From positions 114,988 through 178,987 of the forward strand of contig JACRPC010000011.1 of assembly GCA_016214125.1 (NCBI GenBank): a stretch of 64,000 nucleotides of DNA, in the 5' to 3' direction. Below, piece by piece: positions 36,426 through 45,098 of this stretch (its first letter is position 1; every line of letters starts with the position of its first letter). The notes under the pieces were generated by a model. That model was not told the origin of the DNA, did not search any database, and saw only the letters and a list, made by a program, of their open reading frames with translations. Made by a program: the position numbers and the translations under genes. The stretch is from Rhodospirillales bacterium. Lineage in GTDB: Bacteria; Pseudomonadota; Alphaproteobacteria; Rhodospirillales; WMHbin7.

Positions 36426-37481
36426 TCACAGCCACCCGTAGAGGCGGCCGGGATTGAGCACACCCGCCGGATCAAGCGCCGCCTTGAGACGGCGGTGCAC
36501 CGCCACCAGCGCCGGCGGCAGCGGATGGGCGACTTCGCCCGTCCGATCGCCGCCGCGAAAGAGACTGGCGTGACCGCCGGCCTTGGCGGCTTGATCCTGG
36601 CGGTGGGCTGCCTCGCCGCCGCGCAGCCAGCGCAACGCGCCTCCCCAATCGATCAGCGTCGCTTGACCTTTCTCCAACGGCGCCGCCGTCGAACCGACCG
36701 AAAGGCGCCAGAGCGGCACCGCGCCCCGAAAGAAATCCAGCCGCTGTTCGCGCAGCTCGGTCCAGAAGGACTCATCGCCCTCGGCCATCGCGCCCATTTC
36801 GCGCCTGGCCGCCTGGACGGCCTCGGGCTCGCCGGCCAGGCGAAGATGGACGCGGTGATCGAACCAGGCGGCGCCGGTGATCGGCCAAGGCCGGCCGGCC
36901 AGCCGGTTCATGGTCTGGATGGCGTCGGCATCGCTCGACTCTTCGACCAGGGTCATCGTGGCTTGCGGCTTGGGCAGCACCTTGAGACTCACTTCGGTGA
37001 TCACGCCCAGCGTGCCCAAGGCGCCCGCCTGCAAACGCGACACATCGAAGCCGGCGACGTTCTTCATCACCTGACCGCCGAAGCGCAGCCGCTCCCCTTG
37101 GCCGTTGATCAGCCGCACGCCCAGCACCATGTCGCGGATCGAGCCGCCCCAGGGCCGGGCCGGGCCGGAGAGATTGCAAGCCAGCGTGCCGCCCAGCGTG
37201 GCGCCCGCCCCGAAATGCGGCGGCTCGAAGGACAGCGCTTGGCCCCGCTCCGCCAAGGCGGCCTCGATCTCGGTCAACGGCGTGCCGGCCCGGGCGGTGA
37301 GAACCAATTCGGTCGGCTGGTAGCTTACGATGCCGGAATGCCCGCCCACCGCCAGCACCTCGCCCTCGATGGCGCGGCCAAGGATCGCGGTCTTGGTCGC
37401 CCCGCCCGCAATGCGCAGTGGCCGTTTGGCGGCGGCGGCGGCCGTAACCTGCTCGGCCAATTGGGCTTCGAGATCGGCCAT
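36426..37481 (-). CDS. glcE: Glycolate oxidase FAD-binding subunit
   Basis: 351 residues. It has the FAD_binding_4 pattern with GTPLTEIEAALAERGQ, FGAGATLGGTLACN and GGQVMKNVAGFDVSRL. The ATG overlaps the glcD stop (ATGA at 37481), indicating translational coupling. It is part of GlcDEF, oxidising glycolate to glyoxylate. Confidence 0.95.
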   Translation of the reverse strand: MADLEAQLAEQVTAAAAAKRPLRIAGGATKTAILGRAIEGEVLAVGGHSGIVSYQPTELVLTARAGTPLTEIEAALAERGQALSFEPPHFGAGATLGGTLACNLSGPARPWGGSIRDMVLGVRLINGQGERLRFGGQVMKNVAGFDVSRLQAGALGTLGVITEVSLKVLPKPQATMTLVEESSDADAIQTMNRLAGRPWPITGAAWFDHRVHLRLAGEPEAVQAARREMGAMAEGDESFWTELREQRLDFFRGAVPLWRLSVGSTAAPLEKGQATLIDWGGALRWLRGGEAAHRQDQAAKAGGHASLFRGGDRTGEVAHPLPPALVAVHRRLKAALDPAGVLNPGRLYGWL

Positions 37482-38908
37482 CAGAATCGCGCCCCGCTCA
37501 CCGCCCGATATTCCCGGCACTGCGCCAGCAGCGGCACCCCCTTGCCGGGATTGAGCGCGCCGGTGGGATCGAAGGCCGCCTTGATTGCCAGGAACTGGGC
37601 GATTTCGGCGTCGGAAAACTGGGCCGGCATCTGGCGGATCTTTTCCAGGCCGACGCCGTGCTCGCCGGTGATGCAGCCACCCGCCTTGACGCACAGTTCG
37701 AGGATGCGGGCACCGAATTCCTCGGTGCGCTCGGTCTCGCCCGGCTTGCTGGCATCGAACAGGATGAGCGGATGCAGATTGCCGTCGCCGGCATGGAAGA
37801 CGTTGGCGACCCGAAGCCCGTAATGGCGGGAAAGCCGGGCGATGCCCTCCAGCACGTTGGAAAGCTCGCGCTTGGGAATCGTGCCATCCATGCAATAGTA
37901 ATCGGGCGAGATGCGCCCCACCGCCGGAAAGGCCGATTTGCGGCCCTTCCACAGCGCCGCCCGCTCGGCCTCGCTTTGCGAGACCGTGATGCGCAAGGGA
38001 TCGAAGCTGCGCATCACCCGATCGACGCGGGCGATCTGCGCCGCCACCTCGGCGGCGCTGCCATCGACCTCGCACAGCAAGAGCGCCTCGGCCTCGGTGG
38101 GATAGCCGGCATGGGCGAAATCCTCGGCGGCGCGGATCGCCAGCCCGTCCATCATCTCGAGCCCGGCCGGAATGATGCCCTCGCCGATCAGCCGTTCCAC
38201 CGCGTCGCCCGCCTGGCGCAAGGTGGCGAAGCCGGCCACCACCACCTGGGCCCGTTCCGGGGTCGGCAAAAGCTTCACCGTCACCTCGACCAGAACGCCC
38301 AGCAAACCCTCGGAGCCGGTGATCAGCGCCATCAGATCGTAGCCGGCGGCGTCCTGCGCCGGGCCGCCCAGCTCGAGAATCTCGCCCTCGACCGTCACCA
38401 GTTTGGCCGCCAGGACGTTGTGAACGGTGAGGCCGTATTTCAGGCAATGGACGCCGCCCGCATTCTCGGCAACGTTGCCGCCGATGGTGCAGGCGATCTG
38501 CGACGAGGGATCGGGCCCGTAATAAAGACCAAAGGGCGCCGCCGCCTGCGAGATGGAAAGGTTGGTGACGCCGGGCTCGACCCGGGCGGTGCGGGCCAAG
38601 GGATCGATGGCGCGGATCGCGGCCAAGCGCGACAGGCCCAGCAGCACGCCCTCGCCATGCGGCATGGCGCCGGCCGAAAGGCCGGTTCCGGCGCCGCGGG
38701 CAACCGCCGGCACGTTGTGACGGTGGCAGATACGCATCACTTGGGCGACCTCGTCGGCCGAACCGGGCAGCACCACCAGCATCGGCATCTGGCGGTAGAT
38801 GGCAAGCCCGTCGCATTCGAAGGGGCGGCGCGTCTCGGCGTCGGCGATCACGAATTGGGGATCGACGACGGCCCTAAGCTCGCCAACCAGGCCGACCCGA
38901 TCGGTCAT
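37481..38908 (-). CDS. glcD: Glycolate oxidase subunit, FAD-linked
   Basis: 475 residues with FAD-binding motifs PAVARGAGTGLSAGAMPHGEG and IGGNVAENAGGVHCLKYG, and a C-terminal FAD-linked oxidase domain (FHAGDGNLHP, GCITGEHGVGLEK). This is the canonical GlcD size. The first codons overlap the end of glcG by 4 bases. Confidence 0.96.
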   Translation of the reverse strand: MTDRVGLVGELRAVVDPQFVIADAETRRPFECDGLAIYRQMPMLVVLPGSADEVAQVMRICHRHNVPAVARGAGTGLSAGAMPHGEGVLLGLSRLAAIRAIDPLARTARVEPGVTNLSISQAAAPFGLYYGPDPSSQIACTIGGNVAENAGGVHCLKYGLTVHNVLAAKLVTVEGEILELGGPAQDAAGYDLMALITGSEGLLGVLVEVTVKLLPTPERAQVVVAGFATLRQAGDAVERLIGEGIIPAGLEMMDGLAIRAAEDFAHAGYPTEAEALLLCEVDGSAAEVAAQIARVDRVMRSFDPLRITVSQSEAERAALWKGRKSAFPAVGRISPDYYCMDGTIPKRELSNVLEGIARLSRHYGLRVANVFHAGDGNLHPLILFDASKPGETERTEEFGARILELCVKAGGCITGEHGVGLEKIRQMPAQFSDAEIAQFLAIKAAFDPTGALNPGKGVPLLAQCREYRAVSGARF

Positions 38909-39318
38909 TTCAGGCTGGCCATCAGGCGGTCGATGCCGGCCTGGGCGCAGTCCATGTCCTGCTGGGCGGTGCCGGTGCTAAGCCCGATGGCGCCGACCAC
39001 GGCGCCGTTCACCACCACCGGCAGGCCGCCGCCCACCGTGCACAGATATTCGTGAATGCCGAAAGCCAGGGTGCCCGGGCCGCTGGCGGCGTTGATCTCG
39101 TGGGTGGCGCGGCGCGAGGCCGCCGCGGTGCGGGCCTTGGCCTGGGCGATGGCGACGCTGGCGGTCTTGCCGCCATCCATGCGCTCGAAGGCGATGAGGG
39201 TGCCGGATTCGTCGGTCACCGCGATGCACATCGGCACGCCGATCTCGGTGGCCTTGGCGCTGGCGCCGGCAATCAGGATGCGGGCCTCGGCGACGGACAG
39301 TCGGGGAATGGACAGCAT
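38905..39318 (-). CDS. glcG: GlcG/HbpS-family protein
   Basis: 137 residues of the GlcG/HbpS fold: CIAVTDESGTLIAFERMDG and VVNGAVVGAIGLSTG. The family binds heme or small ligands, and its role in the glc operon is unknown. It is 16 bases after glcB and overlaps glcD. Confidence 0.92.
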   Translation of the reverse strand: MLSIPRLSVAEARILIAGASAKATEIGVPMCIAVTDESGTLIAFERMDGGKTASVAIAQAKARTAAASRRATHEINAASGPGTLAFGIHEYLCTVGGGLPVVVNGAVVGAIGLSTGTAQQDMDCAQAGIDRLMASLK

Positions 39319-39334
39319 GGTGGGGTCTCCCTGG

Positions 39335-41503
39335 TTAAGACGATTGCTTGCGTTGACGGCGCCTTGCGTGCAGGACCGGTTCGGTGTAGCCGTTGGGTTG
39401 CTGGCTACCCAGGAACACCAGATCGCAGGCCGCCTGGAAGGCGACGCTCGATTCGAAATGGGGCGCCATCGGGCGGTAGGCCTTGTCGGTGGCGTTCTGG
39501 CGATCGACCACTTCGGCCATCCGCTTCAGGGTCGCCATCACCTGCTCCTTGGAGCAGACGCCGTGATGGAGCCAGTTGGCGATGTGCTGGCTGGAAATGC
39601 GCAGCGTGGCGCGATCCTCCATCAGGCCAACGTTGTTGATGTCGGGCACTTTCGAGCAGCCGACGCCCTGATCGATCCAGCGCACGACATAGCCGAGAAT
39701 CCCCTGGGCGTTGTTGTCGAGTTCGGCTTGGATTTCCGCCTCGGACAGATTGCGCCCGGCCAGAAGGGGAATCGACAAGATGTGATCGAGACTGGCGCGC
39801 GGGCGCTTGGCCAGCTCGTCTTGGCGGGCGGCGACATCGATGGCGTGGTAATGGAGCGCGTGCAAGGTGGCGGCGGTCGGCGACGGCACCCAGGCGCAAT
39901 TGGCGCCCGCCTTGGGATGGCCGATCTTGATCTCGACCATCTGGCGCATCTCGTCGGGCTTCGGCCACATGCCCTTGCCGATCTGCGCCCGGCCCTTGAG
40001 GCCGCATTCGAGGCCGATGTCGACGTTCCAATCCTCGTAGGCGGCGATCCAGGGTTCCTTCTTGATCGCCTCCTTGGGCAGGAAGGGCCCGGCCTCCATG
40101 CTGGTGTGGATCTCGTCGCCGGTGCGGTCGAGAAAGCCGGTGTTGATGAAGACGATGCGGTCCTTGACGGCGCGGATGCATTCCTTGAGGTTGACGGTGG
40201 TGCGCCGCTCCTCGTCCATCACCCCCACCTTCAGGGTGTTGCGCGCCAGGCCGAGAACCTCCTCGACCCGGGCGAACAGATCGTCGGTGAGCTTGGCTTC
40301 TTCCGGCCCGTGCATCTTGGGCTTGACGATGTAGAAGCTGCCGGCGCGGCTGTTGCGGTGCTTGCCCAGGCCCTTGAGATCGTGCAGCGCCGCCAAGGTC
40401 GTCACCATGGCGTCGAGGAAACCTTCGGGGATCGGGCTGCCGTTCTTGTCGAGCACCGCGTCGGAGGTCATCAGATGGCCGACATTGCGGACCAAGAGCA
40501 GGCTGCGGCCATGCAAAACCAGCGGCTTGCCGTCGGGCGCCGTGTAGGCGCGATCGCCCACCATGGCGCGGCTGACCGTGCGGCCGTCCTTGTCGAAATT
40601 TTCCACCAGATCGCCTTTCATCAGCCCCAGCCAGTTGGCGTAGGCGACGGTCTTGTCCTCGGCATCGACGGCGGCGATCGAATCCTCGAAATCCTGGATG
40701 GTGGTGAGCGCCGCCTCGATCACCACGTCCTTGACGCCCGCCGCCGAGCTTCGGCCGATCGGATGGGCGCGATCGATGGCGATCTCGACATGGAGGCCGT
40801 TGTTGCGCAGCAGCACCGCGCTGGGATTGGCCGGATCGCCGGCAAAGCCCGCGAAGCGATCGGGATGAGCGAGCGCGGTGGCGCCGTCCGTGAGCACGAT
40901 CGCCAGCCGGCCCTTCTCGATCCGATAGGCGGTGGCATCGGCATGGCGGCCTTTGGCGAGCGGCGCCGCCTGATCGAGGAAGGCAGCGGCCTGGGCGATC
41001 ACCGCCTGGCCGCGCTTGGGATTGTAGGGCCCGGCGCGGCCCTGGCCGTCGGTTTCAGCGATCACATCGGAGCCGTACAGCGCGTCGTAAAGGCTGCCCC
41101 AGCGGGCGTTGGCGGCGTTGAGCGCAAAGCGGGCGTTCATCACCGGCACCACGAGCTGCGGTCCGGCGATGCGGGCGATTTCCTCGTCGACGCCCTGGGT
41201 GCCGATCCGGAAGGGACCACCCTCGGGAACCAGATAGCCGATCTCGGTAAGGAACGCCTTGTAGGCCGCACGGTCGAGGGGCTGGCCGCGCCTTGCCAGA
41301 TGCCAGGCGTCGATCTGGCGCTGGAATTCGTCGCGCTGGGCCAGAAGCGCCCGATTGCGCGGCCCCAGTTCGGCGACGATGCGCTCCAACCCGGCCCAGA
41401 ACGCCTGCGGCGCGACGCCGGTGCCGGGCGCCATGCGGTCGGCGATCAGATCGTGAAGGACCTTGGCGACGGACAATCCGCCTTCGGCGATGCGTGCGCT
41501 CAT
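39335..41503 (-). CDS. glcB: Malate synthase G
   Basis: 722 residues from ATG 41503, the usual length of isoform G. Landmarks include [22 protein letters not shown] and the Mg/acetyl-CoA region with [16 protein letters not shown]. It condenses glyoxylate with acetyl-CoA to malate, so glycolate carbon enters central metabolism. It is the first gene of the glcB-G-D-E-F-iclR operon, with a 109-base upstream region bearing a dyad. Confidence 0.96.
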   Translation of the reverse strand: MSARIAEGGLSVAKVLHDLIADRMAPGTGVAPQAFWAGLERIVAELGPRNRALLAQRDEFQRQIDAWHLARRGQPLDRAAYKAFLTEIGYLVPEGGPFRIGTQGVDEEIARIAGPQLVVPVMNARFALNAANARWGSLYDALYGSDVIAETDGQGRAGPYNPKRGQAVIAQAAAFLDQAAPLAKGRHADATAYRIEKGRLAIVLTDGATALAHPDRFAGFAGDPANPSAVLLRNNGLHVEIAIDRAHPIGRSSAAGVKDVVIEAALTTIQDFEDSIAAVDAEDKTVAYANWLGLMKGDLVENFDKDGRTVSRAMVGDRAYTAPDGKPLVLHGRSLLLVRNVGHLMTSDAVLDKNGSPIPEGFLDAMVTTLAALHDLKGLGKHRNSRAGSFYIVKPKMHGPEEAKLTDDLFARVEEVLGLARNTLKVGVMDEERRTTVNLKECIRAVKDRIVFINTGFLDRTGDEIHTSMEAGPFLPKEAIKKEPWIAAYEDWNVDIGLECGLKGRAQIGKGMWPKPDEMRQMVEIKIGHPKAGANCAWVPSPTAATLHALHYHAIDVAARQDELAKRPRASLDHILSIPLLAGRNLSEAEIQAELDNNAQGILGYVVRWIDQGVGCSKVPDINNVGLMEDRATLRISSQHIANWLHHGVCSKEQVMATLKRMAEVVDRQNATDKAYRPMAPHFESSVAFQAACDLVFLGSQQPNGYTEPVLHARRRQRKQSS

Positions 41504-41571
41504 AGTCGTGCCTGCCTGCGAGGAAAAGAGGGAGGCGCCAAGTGTGACCAAGACGCCCCTGGGGTGGCAAG

Positions 41572-41596
41572 TCCGGAATTGAGATCGGTTTCCGGA
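41572..41596. promoter_or_regulatory. 7-bp inverted repeat upstream of glcB (candidate IclR operator)
   Basis: TCCGGAA (41572-41578), 11-base spacer, TTCCGGA (41590-41596), a perfect dyad 70-93 bases before the glcB ATG. IclR-family sites often show GGAA...TTCC symmetry. It is the only notable dyad in this gap. Confidence 0.5.
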
Positions 41597-41612
41597 TCGT
41601 GAAAAAATGGCC

Positions 41613-42686
41613 CTAATCGTCCAGGATTTCCAGGTTGCGGGAGCGCCAATCGAGAATGGCGGTGCGCCGCGTCATCTTGGCCGCCAGGGCGGGACGATCG
41701 GCCTCGATCACCTCGGCCGCCAGGGCGGCCAGGAAGCGCGCCTTCAGCTCGGCCCGGGCGCGGTCGACGCCGATCTCGTAATAGGGCGCCGAGGCGAGCA
41801 GCAGGACGCCGTCGTCGGGAATGCGGCCGGCCTGCATGTTGCCTTCCAAAATCCCGGCCGCCTTGCGGATCGGATCGGCGAGATCGGGGCTGTAGGGGCC
41901 GATGATCAGCGCCTGGTTGGGGGTGTGGAGAAAATCGAAGCCGCGGCCGATGCAGATCATCCATTCGCGGTGTTCGACATCGAGGCGGCGTTCGCCACGG
42001 GCGGCGGCGGCGCGCACGCCGGCGATGTGGCGCCGGTTGCCGTCGAGCAGCGCCGCCAGATCGGCCCGCATCGGCACCGGCATGTCGGGCAGCAGGACGT
42101 CGAGGCGGGGGCCAAGCGGCAAGGCCTCGCCGGGCGCCAGGGCGCCCAGATCGAGGACGGCGCCGTCGCGGCCATGCACGACCAGGGCCTCGTCGTCGGT
42201 TTCGAAGCCGCAGACCAGCGGATAGACGCTGTCATGGCCGGGACCGAAAACGCGCTCGACCTGGCGGCGGATCGCCCCGGTGTGGGTCTTGGCCGCCTCG
42301 GTGTCGAAACGGAAGCCGGCGCAGCCGCGATGCGGATCGCCCTTCGACCAGTGATAGGTAATGATCAGCAGCACCCGTCGCCCGGCGCCGGTCATCCGCT
42401 GGACGTGATGGGCCAGCACCTCGCCCAGATGCGGCCAACCCAGATCGAACATGCCGCCCAGATTGCGAAACGGCATCAGGATGCCGGTGGGCGTCTGGGT
42501 GGCGACTGGGATGTTGATCCGCCCATCCATGCAGGTGAGAACGGCGATCGCCGTTGGATGGTTGGCCTGATGGCGCCGGCGCGCCAGACCGGCCTCGGGG
42601 CTTTGGAAGTCGGCGGCGTGGCGGGCGGCCAGATCGAACAGCCAGTCCAGGCGTTGGGCGATCGGTTGGTCGTGAATGGGGATCAT
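41613..42686 (-). CDS. Divergent beta-carbonic-anhydrase-like zinc protein
   Basis: 357 residues, considerably longer than ordinary beta-carbonic anhydrases (about 200-230). The signature is complete: C52-M-D54-G-R56 (C-x-D-x-R), FRNLGG (cf. RNxGG), and H119-R-G-C122 (H-x2-C). Predicted Zn ligands are C52, H119 and C122. The roughly 200 residues after the zinc motifs are unlike the common family. They may mark the large divergent CsoSCA-like relatives, although no carboxysome genes are here. Hydration of CO2 is inference. Its first 31 codons and promoter lie in the 356-bp repeat and are duplicated at 46584-46676. Confidence 0.65.
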   Translation of the reverse strand: MIPIHDQPIAQRLDWLFDLAARHAADFQSPEAGLARRRHQANHPTAIAVLTCMDGRINIPVATQTPTGILMPFRNLGGMFDLGWPHLGEVLAHHVQRMTGAGRRVLLIITYHWSKGDPHRGCAGFRFDTEAAKTHTGAIRRQVERVFGPGHDSVYPLVCGFETDDEALVVHGRDGAVLDLGALAPGEALPLGPRLDVLLPDMPVPMRADLAALLDGNRRHIAGVRAAAARGERRLDVEHREWMICIGRGFDFLHTPNQALIIGPYSPDLADPIRKAAGILEGNMQAGRIPDDGVLLLASAPYYEIGVDRARAELKARFLAALAAEVIEADRPALAAKMTRRTAILDWRSRNLEILDD

Positions 42687-42949
42687 GCGCGCTTCCGGAT
42701 GGTCGGACCTAACCGCCCGATCCTAGCCGGACGGCAGGCCGGGCGCGAGGCCGGATCGTCGTCCCCGCCGAGCGCCCCCGACAAGCACGCCCGCGCCGAC
42801 CCCAAGGCTCCCGGCACGTTTGGGTGGTGTCGGAAGGCGCCGAATCCTAAACCGATCGCGACCCCGTCACTTGACGCGCCGGTAGATGGCGACGGAAGCT
42901 AAATTAGAGTTTTCCAGCCATTCTTGGGCCAATTTTCGGGGGCAGGTCA
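42594..42949. repeat. Direct repeat, left copy flanking the restriction-modification island
   Basis: 356 bases. It is nearly identical to 46584-46940 (three substitutions and one inserted base seen). It contains the first 31 codons and upstream region of the carbonic-anhydrase-like gene and ends in ggggcaggtca. That end resembles the TGACCTGCCCCC termini of some IS3-type elements when read on the other strand (weak similarity). It is one arm of a probable long target duplication. Confidence 0.95.
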
Positions 42950-42979
42950 ATCCTCAAGCGGCCTGTGACGCCGTTTGAG

Positions 42980-44740
42980 CTACGGTATTGCGAGGCATCC
43001 CGATTTACGGTCGATGGAATAGCCGGCCTTCCGCAACGCGACCAGCACGTCTCCCAGGTGGAGATCATCGAGTAGAAGGTGCTTCTGGATTGCCTTGGTC
43101 AGAACGTGCGCATAAACGTAACTCGGATTCCGCGCCTTCTCAACGGACAGATCCGCAATCACCTCGCGGATTAGGGCAAGGGTATCGCCGTTTACAGCAG
43201 GCCGTGCATTGGCGGCCATCTCCGACTGCGTCGGTTTCTGAACTGTCAGAATCAGATCGACAGTTACCACGCCTTCTGAGCCTGAGTTGAGACCCTTCAC
43301 CGAACGCTGTCCCTTATCAAGTATCGCGACATGCGCTGGAGCGGCTTTGAACCCGGCGTCTCGCAAGGCCCGCTGCACCAGCCCCCAGATGCGCCCGCTG
43401 CTGTTGCTGAACACAACCGACATATAGCGGCCCGGCTTGAGGACGCGGAACGCCTCGGCGAATGCGCCGCGCAGCAGTTTCTCGTAGCGCAATTCCGTAC
43501 CGATCTTGCGCTTACCGGTTGTGTGTATGACGGCTTCACTCGTGCAATCTGTAGTGCGCCCGAGCCAGGCTTCGTGGAAAAGGCTCATGTCGCTATAAAA
43601 GATATTGCTGCCGAACGGCGGGTCCGTGAACGCGTAGTCGACGCTGGCGTCGCCGAGGTGCGAAAGCCTGTCGGCCGAAGCCAGCTCGTAGGAAACGTCT
43701 TTGGCGCCGGCATGGCTGAAGAGCGGCCTCCATCGGCTGCCGAAGAGTTCCGCATCGGCGCGTAACGCCGCATCGACCTTGCGGTCGAACAGCTCGAATA
43801 CGTTCCATTCGTAGTAAACTGGAGCAATGTAATAGGTCTGATTCTGCGCGTTGAGCGGGCGCTGGGCGCTCCACTGATAGCGGCGCGACGCCCGCGGCAA
43901 GATGGCGGTGAAGGCAAAGCGCAGCTTGCGCCTGACGTTTTCATCGGCGGTGGAATTGACCGCTTTCCACAGCTCCAGGAGAGCGATGGCGTTCCGCGGG
44001 GAAAAGAAGCGCGCGGTTTCAGTCATGCCCGCCTTGGCGAGGCCCGAGCGGCTGTACATTTCGCGATCATCGGTAATCGCAAGCGAGGGCACATCTTTCT
44101 GACGGCGGTCTTTGGCGGCTGCCGCAATCATCCTGCGGTCGAAGTCGCAGACCGGTTGCGGGGTGAGCTTGCCATCCTCCCCGGTCACGACAACCTCGAC
44201 CGGTACATCCTCGCCTCGCTTCCATGTTCGCCTCGCAAACGGTCCGCTGCAGGACGGGCAAGCCTTCGGCGGCGTGTCGCTCAGAGATATGTGCTCGTAG
44301 TAGACCATCTCCTTTGTGCAGGCCGGACAAATATAGGTGAAGGACCAGACGGTACGGGTGAGTTCGGCGACGGCGTCATCCGAGGCGCGCTTCGTCTTGT
44401 AAAGCTCGCCAAGCGCGGCGCGCGCTTTCTTCATCGCGGCGTCCGCCGCATCGCGTAGCGCCATCGGCGAGACTTCGGCAAGGTAACCGGTCGCGATATG
44501 CTGGCCGAGAACAGAGATGTCGCTGAGCACGGCCCTACGGCCCGCGCTGAGCGCGGCAAGGCCCGTCATGCCCGAGCCGGCAAAGAAATCAACCACAGTG
44601 TCACTGGGGGCCGTAAACGTTTCGATGAAAGGCCGGATCGCCGCGACGGGCACCTTCGTCAGATAGGCGTGGCAGTTGTAGATGGCGTCTGTGCGCGGAG
44701 CGGCTATCGTCTCCGGAAGCGATTCGAGGTTAGGCGCCAA
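42980..44740 (-). CDS. DNA methyltransferase with zinc-finger-like insertion
   Basis: 586 residues from TTG 44740 (AGGAG about 10 bases upstream; no nearer ATG). SAM motif I is VVDFFAGSGMTG (residues 49-60). The catalytic motif IV TDPPFGSN comes much later (about 371-378), an order typical of alpha/gamma-like amino-methyltransferases (N6-adenine or N4-cytosine). Between them C138-x2-C141 ... C161-x2-C164 makes a zinc ribbon. The C-terminus about 540-586 looks like a small helical recognition module. It is divergent from the control gene by 124 bases. It probably protects the host from the linked nuclease; the recognition sequence is unknown. Confidence 0.85.
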   Translation of the reverse strand: MAPNLESLPETIAAPRTDAIYNCHAYLTKVPVAAIRPFIETFTAPSDTVVDFFAGSGMTGLAALSAGRRAVLSDISVLGQHIATGYLAEVSPMALRDAADAAMKKARAALGELYKTKRASDDAVAELTRTVWSFTYICPACTKEMVYYEHISLSDTPPKACPSCSGPFARRTWKRGEDVPVEVVVTGEDGKLTPQPVCDFDRRMIAAAAKDRRQKDVPSLAITDDREMYSRSGLAKAGMTETARFFSPRNAIALLELWKAVNSTADENVRRKLRFAFTAILPRASRRYQWSAQRPLNAQNQTYYIAPVYYEWNVFELFDRKVDAALRADAELFGSRWRPLFSHAGAKDVSYELASADRLSHLGDASVDYAFTDPPFGSNIFYSDMSLFHEAWLGRTTDCTSEAVIHTTGKRKIGTELRYEKLLRGAFAEAFRVLKPGRYMSVVFSNSSGRIWGLVQRALRDAGFKAAPAHVAILDKGQRSVKGLNSGSEGVVTVDLILTVQKPTQSEMAANARPAVNGDTLALIREVIADLSVEKARNPSYVYAHVLTKAIQKHLLLDDLHLGDVLVALRKAGYSIDRKSGCLAIP

Positions 44741-44800
44741 GCCTGCTCTCCTGCGGCTGTTACGACGAGACTGCGATAAGAATACCAGATGGGAAACGCA

Positions 44801-44820
44801 GAGTCTGTAGACTCATTGTC
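44801..44820. promoter_or_regulatory. C-box-like operator between methyltransferase and control gene
   Basis: GAGTC-TGTA-GACTC (44801-44814) is overlapped by GACT-CAT-TGTC (44810-44820), which is one change from the GACT-N3-AGTC C-box of restriction-modification controllers. It lies 45-60 bases before the GTG of the XRE gene. Confidence 0.5.
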
Positions 44821-44864
44821 ACCATATCCGTAGCCTCAATGCAACACGGCTTGAGGTTTTCAAT

Positions 44865-45098
44865 GTGAATGATGATCCTAAAGAAATACTGGCAAGAAAT
44901 CTCCGCCGCATTAGGAAATCGACAGGGTTATCCCAAGAAGAACTGGCCGATCGGGCGGGGCTACATAGGACTTACATTAGCTCGATTGAACGCGCTGAGC
45001 GCAATATCTCCATTGAGAACATATTTTTACTCGCGCGGGCTCTGGATGTAGAGCCTGGCGACCTTATTAAGGCGGTCAAAATAAAGGAATCCGGCTGA
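44865..45098 (+). CDS. XRE-type control (C) protein
   Basis: 77 residues from GTG 44865 (GAGG 9 bases upstream). A single HTH domain GLSQEELADRAGLHRTYISSIERAERNIS matches the C proteins of type II restriction-modification systems in size and motif. Its stop overlaps the ATG of the nuclease gene (TGATG), giving a C-R unit whose expression should lag behind that of the methyltransferase. Confidence 0.85.
   Translation: MNDDPKEILARNLRRIRKSTGLSQEELADRAGLHRTYISSIERAERNISIENIFLLARALDVEPGDLIKAVKIKESG

Noticed and set aside
39056..41602. 848-codon plus-strand frame opposite glcB
   Set aside because: The malate synthase G frame is complete on the other strand and this frame lacks any domain.
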